A stretch of DNA of 64,000 bases, taken from Cupriavidus pauculus (GTDB lineage: Bacteria; Pseudomonadota; Gammaproteobacteria; Burkholderiales; Burkholderiaceae). Under the pieces are notes generated by a model. That model did not search any database and was not told the DNA's origin. It was given only the letters and a program-made list of their open reading frames with translations. How positions within the stretch are numbered: position 1 is the first letter of the stretch; every line of letters starts with the position of its first letter. The stretch lies in the NCBI RefSeq assembly GCF_008801835.1, contig NZ_VZOW01000007.1, forward strand, positions 62,001 to 126,000, read 5' to 3'. Positions 58,568 through 64,000 of the stretch are shown here, in pieces. A program made the translations under genes and the position numbers.

Positions 58568-59506
58568 TTATTCGCGCGTAGCTTCCCGCTGCATCAACAC
58601 CATCACGCTGTCGGCCCGCATGTCCGACAGCGCCACCGCCTGCGCAAACAGCGGCTGGCACAGTCGCGTCAGCACATTGCCCGGCGGCATTTCCACCGCA
58701 AGGCGCATCTCGCACGCGCGGGCCAGCAGCATGGTTTCGTGCCAGCGCACCGGCCGTGACATGTTGAGTGCCAGATCTTCTGCGATGCGTGCCGGATCGC
58801 GCAGTTCGCGCGCGGCGCTGGCGCTGAAGTAGCGCAGCGCCGGACGTTTCAGAGACTGGACAAGCGATGGCTCCGTGAAGGCGCGATGCAGGGCGTCGGC
58901 GGCGTCATCGAGCAGGGCGCAGTGTGACGGCACGGCGATCGCCACCCGCTGTGCGCTGCGCGCGCCGGCGGCCAGTGCCAGCTCTGCCACGCGAGCCATG
59001 GCCGCATCGGCACCAGCGATCACCATTTGCGTATCGGCGTTGTAATTGGCCATGTAGACGGGCGCGTCGATGCGATGCACGCGCGCCACGATCGCCTCAA
59101 GCCGACCCGCGTCGAGACCCAGGATGGCGGTCATGCCGTGGCCGGACGGATAGGCGGTCTCCATCAGCGCGCCGCGCATCGCCACCAGCCGCACCGCATC
59201 GGCAAATGGCAGCACGCCGGCCACCACGGCTGCCGCAAATGCGCCAATCGACAGTCCTGCCACGGCATGCGCCTGCGCGCCGTCGGCGAGCAACGCGCGC
59301 GCGCTGGCGACGCCAGCCACCAGTAGGCAAAGCTGTACGGAAACCGTGGAGGCCAGATGCGCGGCGTCATCGTGCACCAGGATATCGTCGCCGAGCGACT
59401 CGCTCGCTTCCGCCAGCGTGCGCTGGACGTGTGGATGGCAGGGCAGCGCATGCAGCATGCCGGGGCGTTGCGAGCCCTGTCCGGGGAACGTCAGCAGTGT
59501 TGACAT
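58568..59506 (-). CDS. mdcH: Malonate decarboxylase malonyltransferase subunit MdcH
   Basis: A 312-residue malonyl-CoA:ACP transacylase-fold protein: LTFPGQGSQRPGML, the nucleophile Ser86 in VAGLSIGAFAA, and the second catalytic residue His195 in VPSHCALLDD. MdcH loads malonyl onto the acyl carrier subunit MdcC before the decarboxylation cycle begins. The start at 59506 overlaps mdcG by 16 nt. Last gene of the mdc operon, convergent with the third C58-like gene across 116 bp. Confidence 0.92.
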   Translation of the reverse strand: MSTLLTFPGQGSQRPGMLHALPCHPHVQRTLAEASESLGDDILVHDDAAHLASTVSVQLCLLVAGVASARALLADGAQAHAVAGLSIGAFAAAVVAGVLPFADAVRLVAMRGALMETAYPSGHGMTAILGLDAGRLEAIVARVHRIDAPVYMANYNADTQMVIAGADAAMARVAELALAAGARSAQRVAIAVPSHCALLDDAADALHRAFTEPSLVQSLKRPALRYFSASAARELRDPARIAEDLALNMSRPVRWHETMLLARACEMRLAVEMPPGNVLTRLCQPLFAQAVALSDMRADSVMVLMQREATRE

Positions 59507-60135
59507 GCGATGTTCCAGGGATCGTCGCACAGCAGCGGGCCGGTGTCGGTCTTCAGCAGCACGTGGCCTTGCGTGCGCAGAAACTCGCGCAGCGCAAAGG
59601 CGCCGTACGGTGTGCCGATCTGCATGTCGATCCGAGCCGCGCCGTGGTCGATGACGTCGCGCAGGATGGCGGTCTCCGCCGACGACAGCGGCTGTAGCGC
59701 CAGAAGCAGCAGGTCGATATCGCTGCCGGCGTGGAGCACGTCGATGCCTGCGGCCAGTGTGAAGCCCACCGCGCCGGTTACGCCCCACGCATGCGGCAGC
59801 CCGCCAAGCTGGCGGGCGATGGGATCGAGCGCGCGCAAGGCGGGGATCTCGTCGCGGCGCGGGTGCAGGCGCCAGAAGCCGGCGCGTGCGATGTCGACGG
59901 GCGTGACGACGGTGGCGCACTGATCGGCATCGATCCACGTTGCGTAGCGCTGCGCGCGCGTGCGTCCGCGAATGCCGACGGGAATGCGCCCGCGTCCGCT
60001 CGCATCGCGATCGCGCCGCACCACCAGCGGCGCCTGGGCAAGCCACGGCGCGTCGGCCCACTCGGGCACGGCGCCCGCCGCCAGAAACGCGGCGGGATCG
60101 CGAAGCCAGATCAGATCGTGTGGTTGCGCGCGCAT
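59491..60135 (-). CDS. mdcG: MdcG phosphoribosyl-dephospho-CoA transferase
   Basis: A 214-residue nucleotidyltransferase that attaches the prosthetic group 2'-(5''-phosphoribosyl)-3'-dephospho-CoA to MdcC. The nucleotidyltransferase motif is LHAGSDIDLLLL (Gly-Ser-Asp-x-Asp), preceded by AWGVTGAVGFTLAAG. The N-terminal QPHDLIWLRDPAAF fits the family. The gene follows mdcE by 17 nt and overlaps mdcH by 16. Confidence 0.9.
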   Translation of the reverse strand: MRAQPHDLIWLRDPAAFLAAGAVPEWADAPWLAQAPLVVRRDRDASGRGRIPVGIRGRTRAQRYATWIDADQCATVVTPVDIARAGFWRLHPRRDEIPALRALDPIARQLGGLPHAWGVTGAVGFTLAAGIDVLHAGSDIDLLLLALQPLSSAETAILRDVIDHGAARIDMQIGTPYGAFALREFLRTQGHVLLKTDTGPLLCDDPWNIACQHC

Positions 60136-60152
60136 GGCGATGGCGGGAGACG

Positions 60153-60992
60153 TCAGTCGCGCCACTGGCTGGCCAGCAATGCGCGAACGCGCCGCGTGGC
60201 GCCACGGTGTTCTCCGTGCTGACGCGAGCGCAGGTCGCACTGGGGATCGGCATCGATGTCGGCCAGCGCGTCGTGCAGATGACGCATCACGACTTCGACA
60301 TCGCCGGCATTGGGCGACGCGGCGTTCTCCACCGCGATCGTGCGCCACAGCAGGCCCAGGCTTGCATAGTTGTCGATGTCGTACGCCATCGGCGGCACGG
60401 TCGCGGCGAATGCCTCGAGTTCCTCCACGCTGCGCAGCGTAATGCGCGCGGCGGCTTCCTTGCCCATCGCGTGCACCTGCACGCCCGGATCGGCCAGCGC
60501 GAGGATGCGGTTGGCCTGATAACCATGCGCCAGGAACGCGCCCGACATCGCCTTGCCCACCAGAAGCGCAATGACCGGATGCCCTTGCAGACGCGCCGTG
60601 GCATAGGCGGCGGCCGCGCTGGCCAGCGCCTGATGAATGCCGAGCGCTTCCTCGCGGCGTCCGTAGGCCTGGCTTGGCGTGTCGACAATGGCGACGATGG
60701 CGCGCTTTATCGATGCGTCGCGATCGGCGTCGATGACCTCATGCACGGCGCGCGCGAGCGACCACCCTTCCAGCAGTCCCACTTCGCCGTTCCGGGCGCG
60801 CGGAAAAGGGTTGTCCGGATCCGGCACCACCGCGATCAGCCGCGTGCCACGTCCCCACAGCTCGACGTCGGCCAGCTGTACCGAGCGCGGATATCCGGCG
60901 CTGCGCACCGCACGCCCGCTCAAGGCATCGAGCCATGCCTGCCCGCGCCCGGCGATGTCCTGCGCGCGATGGGAATCGCTGGTCGTGCTCAT
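60153..60992 (-). CDS. mdcE: Malonate decarboxylase gamma subunit MdcE
   Basis: A 279-residue subunit of the carboxylase/decarboxylase fold that, with MdcD, decarboxylates malonyl-S-ACP to acetyl-S-ACP and CO2. Recognisable features include LWGRGTRLIAVVPDPDNPFPRAR near the N-terminus, GLLEGWSLARAVHEVID, VDTPSQAYGRREE, and VIALLVGKAMSGAFLAHGYQANRILAL. The start overlaps the mdcD stop by 4 nt (ATGA). Confidence 0.92.
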   Translation of the reverse strand: MSTTSDSHRAQDIAGRGQAWLDALSGRAVRSAGYPRSVQLADVELWGRGTRLIAVVPDPDNPFPRARNGEVGLLEGWSLARAVHEVIDADRDASIKRAIVAIVDTPSQAYGRREEALGIHQALASAAAAYATARLQGHPVIALLVGKAMSGAFLAHGYQANRILALADPGVQVHAMGKEAAARITLRSVEELEAFAATVPPMAYDIDNYASLGLLWRTIAVENAASPNAGDVEVVMRHLHDALADIDADPQCDLRSRQHGEHRGATRRVRALLASQWRD

Positions 60993-61855
60993 TGCCGTTC
61001 TCCAAGAATGCTGCGTGCCGTGGCGGGGTCGATCTGCTGCGTCGCGCCGTGCGCCACATAGCCGGCGATGCGTTGCAGGTAATCGTCGTACCGTTCGCTG
61101 CGCAGTGCCGCATCGCGCGTGTGTTGCACCGAGGCATTGGCCAGCGCCGCCACGGCTTCGCGAATCTCGCGCGCGTCGTCGTCGACGAAGCGATCAACCA
61201 GTCCGGTCGCGTAGCGTTGCTCGCCGCCCGTCAGGCCCCAGATAAACGGCCGATCGCGCGAATCGTATTCGGCGATGCCCGCTTCCTGCTCGATCACGGC
61301 AGGGCCATTCAGGCCAAGGCGCGCCTCGCGCGTGACTACCAGCGCAGAGCACAGCCCCGCCGCGATCGACATGCCGCCAAAGCAGCCCACTTGTCCGGCG
61401 ATCACGCCGACCACCGGCTGGTAGCGCCGCAGGTCGACGATGGCCGCGTGAATCTCGGCAATCGCAGCGAGGCCCAGATTGGCTTCCTGCAGCCGCACGC
61501 CGCCGGTTTCGAACAGGATCACCGCGCGCGTAGGCACGCCGTTGCGATTGTCGTCGGCGGCCAGTTCGAGCGCGCCCGCAATCTTGGCGCCGCCGACTTC
61601 GCCCAGGCTGCCGCCCTGGAACGCGCCTTCGATGGCCATCACGACCGCTGGCTGGCCGTCGATCTTTCCCTTGGCGACGATCACGCCGTCATCGCCTTGC
61701 GGCACCACGCCTTGACGCTCCAGCCAGGGCGACGTCAGGCCGTCGAACGGACCGGCCAGTTCGCGCAGCGTGCCTGCGTCGAGCAGCGCGCGGGCGCGCT
61801 CGCGCGCACCGAGTTCGATAAAGCTCTCACGCGATAACAAGGCGGCGCGGTTCAT
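60989..61855 (-). CDS. mdcD: Malonate decarboxylase beta subunit MdcD
   Basis: A 288-residue partner of MdcE with the carboxyltransferase fold: SFIELGARERARALLD, GLTSPWLERQGVVPQGDDGVIVAKGKIDG, AFQGGSLGEVGGAKIAGALELA, FETGGVRLQEANLGLAAIAEIH and AGQVGCFGGMSIAAGL (oxyanion loop). Both neighbours overlap by 4 nt, as expected for stoichiometric subunits. Confidence 0.92.
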   Translation of the reverse strand: MNRAALLSRESFIELGARERARALLDAGTLRELAGPFDGLTSPWLERQGVVPQGDDGVIVAKGKIDGQPAVVMAIEGAFQGGSLGEVGGAKIAGALELAADDNRNGVPTRAVILFETGGVRLQEANLGLAAIAEIHAAIVDLRRYQPVVGVIAGQVGCFGGMSIAAGLCSALVVTREARLGLNGPAVIEQEAGIAEYDSRDRPFIWGLTGGEQRYATGLVDRFVDDDAREIREAVAALANASVQHTRDAALRSERYDDYLQRIAGYVAHGATQQIDPATARSILGERQ

Positions 61856-62169
61856 GTCGGCTCCTGATCGGGGTGCGGTGCCAGCGCTTCGAACGCTTCG
61901 GCCAGCCGCATGCCCACCACGCCCGGCGTGGCGCCGAAATCGTGGATGCGGATGCGCATGGCGGCGCGCGGCTCGGCGCTGAAGACGCGCGTCAGTTGCG
62001 CATCCCAGACACGACCGTAGCCGTTGACCGATGTGGTGACGTCGATCGATGTCCTTCCGGCTTCGCCCGGTTCGATCATCACCTCGAGATCGCCGGAGCC
62101 AACCACGCCAACCAGCACTCGGCGCGATGCCGGCGCGCCGGCGGCATATTCGAATCGGAGTTGTTCCAT
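61852..62169 (-). CDS. mdcC: Malonate decarboxylase acyl-carrier delta subunit MdcC
   Basis: A 105-residue acyl carrier protein. The serine carrying the phosphoribosyl-dephospho-CoA group is Ser25 in LVGVVGSGDLEVM, the same position as in Klebsiella MdcC. The rest, TSIDVTTSVNGYGRVWDAQL and ARAAMRIRIHDFGATPGVVGMRLAEAFEAL-like segments, matches the family. Start shares one base with the mdcB stop (TGATG). Confidence 0.92.
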   Translation of the reverse strand: MEQLRFEYAAGAPASRRVLVGVVGSGDLEVMIEPGEAGRTSIDVTTSVNGYGRVWDAQLTRVFSAEPRAAMRIRIHDFGATPGVVGMRLAEAFEALAPHPDQEPT

Positions 62170-63092
62170 CAGGGCTCTCCCACGGCGCAAAGCCGATCAA
62201 GAAATAACGTGGCGGCCAGCAGATCGGCTGCGCCGCCGGGCGATGTCTGGTGCGCACGCATCGTGGCCTCGAGATCGTGCAGGCGGCGTCGGCCGCTCAG
62301 CGTGCCAATACCGCCCGCGTCGATCACTGCTTCGGCGCCGGCCTGCACGTCGGCCAGTCCCGCCAGTCCGGCGCGCGCCAGCACGCAGGTATCGTCCAGC
62401 TGCGCAACGATGGCGAGCAGCGTGTTGACCTGTGCGGTCGGTTCGGCGTCGCCGCGCGCGCGGCACGCGCGCAGCATGGGCAGGCCCACGCCGGTGACAT
62501 GCGGAAACCCGGCCTCGGCCTGTTCGCGCGCGCCGCCCACGGCGTAGGTGGCGCGCACCCATTCACCCTTGTTGCCGGTGTGCGCAGGCCGATGACGATC
62601 CGGCATGCGTGCGATGACGCCAGCCATGCGCGCCACCGACGACGCGCTGCGCGTGCTGCCGAGCCAACCCGCAGCACCGGCCAGCAGGCCGAGCGCCCAG
62701 ATTGCGCCGCGATGCGTGTTGACGCCGCCCGTGGCGCGCAGCATCTGCGCTTCTGCGCTGCGTCCGAGCGCGCCAAGCTGCTCGCGCAGCCCCGCGTCGA
62801 GGCGTCTGGCATGCTGGCCGGCGCGCGCCATCGCGACAAAGCCGTCGCGCAGGCTGTGCGCGGAATCGATCATCAGTTGCAGCGACATGTCGCGATGGCT
62901 GCCGTTGCCGCGGGCGTCGACGAGTCCGGGTTTGGGAGCGAGCGTGGCTTCGTCGATCAGGACCGCCACGGCGAGATCGCCTAGGGCCTGCGCCATGTCG
63001 ACAACCGGCGCGGCGTGCGCGGCGTGCGCTGCGTGCGGTGCGGGAGGCAAGGGCGCGACGGGCAGGGCTGCCTGCGATGCGGGGAATCCCAT
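62169..63092 (-). CDS. mdcB: MdcB triphosphoribosyl-dephospho-CoA synthase
   Basis: A 307-residue CitG/MdcB-family enzyme that makes the precursor of the MdcC prosthetic group from ATP and dephospho-CoA. The family signature GGVNTHRGAIWALGLL is present, together with PKPGLVDARGNGSHRDMSLQLMIDSAHSL and LDDTCVLARAGLAGL. The first 30 residues are an Ala/His-rich repeat (HAAHAAHAA), probably a species-specific extension. The start shares one base with the mdcA stop (TGATG at 63090-63094). Confidence 0.92.
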   Translation of the reverse strand: MGFPASQAALPVAPLPPAPHAAHAAHAAPVVDMAQALGDLAVAVLIDEATLAPKPGLVDARGNGSHRDMSLQLMIDSAHSLRDGFVAMARAGQHARRLDAGLREQLGALGRSAEAQMLRATGGVNTHRGAIWALGLLAGAAGWLGSTRSASSVARMAGVIARMPDRHRPAHTGNKGEWVRATYAVGGAREQAEAGFPHVTGVGLPMLRACRARGDAEPTAQVNTLLAIVAQLDDTCVLARAGLAGLADVQAGAEAVIDAGGIGTLSGRRRLHDLEATMRAHQTSPGGAADLLAATLFLDRLCAVGEP

Positions 63093-64000
63093 CACCAGCT
63101 CCGGAAGCGTGCGGGCGGGTTGTAGAGGCCGCCCGACCATTCGACCAGATCCGCCATGCTTTTGGCGGCCAACAGCGACCGCGTGGCCTGTGCGCGATGC
63201 ACGCCGAGATCCTCGGGCAGCGCGATCAGCCCGTCGCTGCGCATCTGGCGCGTGGTGGCGGGATCGTGGCGCATGCCGATCGGCGTCACGCCCGCCACGG
63301 CCGCGATCATCCTGCGACGTTCTTCCAGCGAGCGCGCCTTGTACAGGTAAGCAATGCCTTCTTCGGTCAGCACGTGCGTCACGTCGTCGCCGTAGATCAT
63401 CACCGGCGCCAACGGCATGCCGCTGTCCTTGGCCACCTGCACTGCATCCATCGATTCGACAAAGGTCGGTTTGCCGCCCGCCTGGAAGGTTTCCACCATC
63501 TGCACCACCAGTTTGCGCCCGCGCGCGAGCGGGTCGTCGCTTTCGATCAGGTCCAGCCAGGCCGGCGTGGCGTGGCGTCGGCCGCCGGGATTGTGGCCCA
63601 TGTTGGGCGCACCGCCGAAGCCGGACAGGCGTCCGCGCGTAACGGTCGACGAGTGCCCGTCGCCGTCGATCTGCAGCGTCGAGCCGATGAACAGATCCAC
63701 CGCATATTGCCCGGCCAACTGGCACAGGGCGCGATTGGAACGCATGCTGCCATCCGCGCCGGTGAAGAACACATCGGGCCGCGCGGCCACGTAGTCTTCC
63801 ATGCCGAGCTCGCTGCCAAAGCTGTGCACGCTTTCCACCCAGCCCGATTCGATCGCGGGGATCAGCGTGGGATGCGGGTTGAGCGTCCAGTACTTGCAGA
63901 TCTTGCCCTTCAGGCCCAGTTGCTCGCCATAGGTGGGCAGGATCAGCTCGATGGCGGCCGTGTTGAAGCCGATGCCGTGATTGAGCGACTGCACGTTATG
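63092..64000 (-). CDS. mdcA: Malonate decarboxylase alpha subunit MdcA, cut by the window edge
   Basis: The C-terminal part of MdcA, the acetyl-S-ACP:malonate ACP transferase. At least 302 residues are in the window; the full protein is about 550, so its N-terminus lies beyond position 64000. Visible blocks: QSLNHGIGFNTAAIELILPTYGEQL, KYWTLNPHPTLIPAIESGWV, SGFGGAPNMGHNPGGRRHATPAW and the C-terminal SGGLYNPPARFRSW. First gene of the operon mdcABCDEGH. The coordinates give the visible part only. Confidence 0.92.
   Translation of the reverse strand, partial: HNVQSLNHGIGFNTAAIELILPTYGEQLGLKGKICKYWTLNPHPTLIPAIESGWVESVHSFGSELGMEDYVAARPDVFFTGADGSMRSNRALCQLAGQYAVDLFIGSTLQIDGDGHSSTVTRGRLSGFGGAPNMGHNPGGRRHATPAWLDLIESDDPLARGRKLVVQMVETFQAGGKPTFVESMDAVQVAKDSGMPLAPVMIYGDDVTHVLTEEGIAYLYKARSLEERRRMIAAVAGVTPIGMRHDPATTRQMRSDGLIALPEDLGVHRAQATRSLLAAKSMADLVEWSGGLYNPPARFRSW

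Noticed and set aside
58568-60253. 561-codon frame covering mdcH plus an Arg/His-rich N-terminal part
   Set aside because: The upstream part is a shadow of mdcG; MdcH starts at 59506 with LLTFPGQGSQ.
60989-62257. 422-codon frame for MdcD with N-terminal extension
   Set aside because: The extension lies on mdcC in another frame; MdcD starts at 61855 with the ATGA overlap.
63005-63045. Ala/His coding repeat in mdcB as a CRISPR or tandem-repeat element
   Set aside because: It is a short in-frame HAA codon repeat within the MdcB N-terminus, not a spaced repeat array.

Overview
The window is high-G+C DNA (coding regions show strong G/C third-position bias) from a betaproteobacterium of the order Burkholderiales. 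A Cupriavidus/Ralstonia relative is the best guess. The grounds are three Bug-type tripartite tricarboxylate receptor genes, LysR regulators beside CoA-transferase/CitE pairs, a czcCBA-like metal efflux operon, a malonate decarboxylase operon and a PHB-depolymerase-like esterase. The genus is inferred, not proven. I found no rRNA, tRNA, CRISPR array, insertion sequence or phage gene.

Layout. 0-8 kb: two small-molecule uptake/catabolism units, each with its own LysR gene: Bug + gamma-glutamyltransferase, and CitE-like lyase + Bug + CaiB-type CoA-transferase. 8.2-8.7 kb: a small lipoprotein gene behind two palindromes. 8.8-16.5 kb: an eight-gene, tightly overlapped minus-strand membrane-lipid operon (FAD oxidoreductase, DUF1365, Cfa-type methyltransferase, chalcone-isomerase-like, MFS_2 transporter, DUF3833, SDR, SnoaL-like), divergent from a TetR gene with a perfect operator-like palindrome. 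16.6-18.4 kb: an NYN-nuclease-like domain running in frame into a DAHP synthase. 18.5-29 kb: CinA-like, BON, YegD-type Hsp70 and ketopantoate-reductase-like genes, two cyclic-di-GMP enzymes, an LprI-like protein and a lipocalin. 29.6-36.5 kb: a P450 coupled to an ABM monooxygenase, an esterase, ferredoxin, IMPACT/YigZ, DUF938 methyltransferase, TSUP exporter and a third Bug receptor. 36.6-41 kb: an EmrB-EmrA-NodT tripartite drug efflux operon. 41-44.2 kb: LysR with a second CaiB + CitE module. 44.5-50.2 kb: czcCBA-like RND efflux, closed by a strong terminator. 50.4-53.5 kb: DUF883, M20 peptidase and MarR. 53.8-58.5 kb: an accessory island. 58.6-64 kb: mdcABCDEGH, with mdcA cut by the window edge.

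The least ordinary region is 53.8-58.5 kb. It holds three divergent paralogues of about 200-225 residues that keep a Cys-His-Asp set in the arrangement of YopT-type (C58) cysteine proteases. The first is visibly AT-richer than its surroundings and is separated from the other two by a BdcA-like SDR/LysR pair and an unrecognised gene. Other points worth attention are the NYN-DAHP synthase single frame, a P450 that lacks two near-invariant residues (Glu of ExxR and Thr of the I helix) while keeping its heme cysteine, and two parallel CoA-transferase/CitE modules in one window.

Gene boundaries follow start-codon context (Shine-Dalgarno, ATGA/TGATG overlaps, alignment of paralogues). Several open frames on the opposite strand are long only because of the G+C content and were left out.
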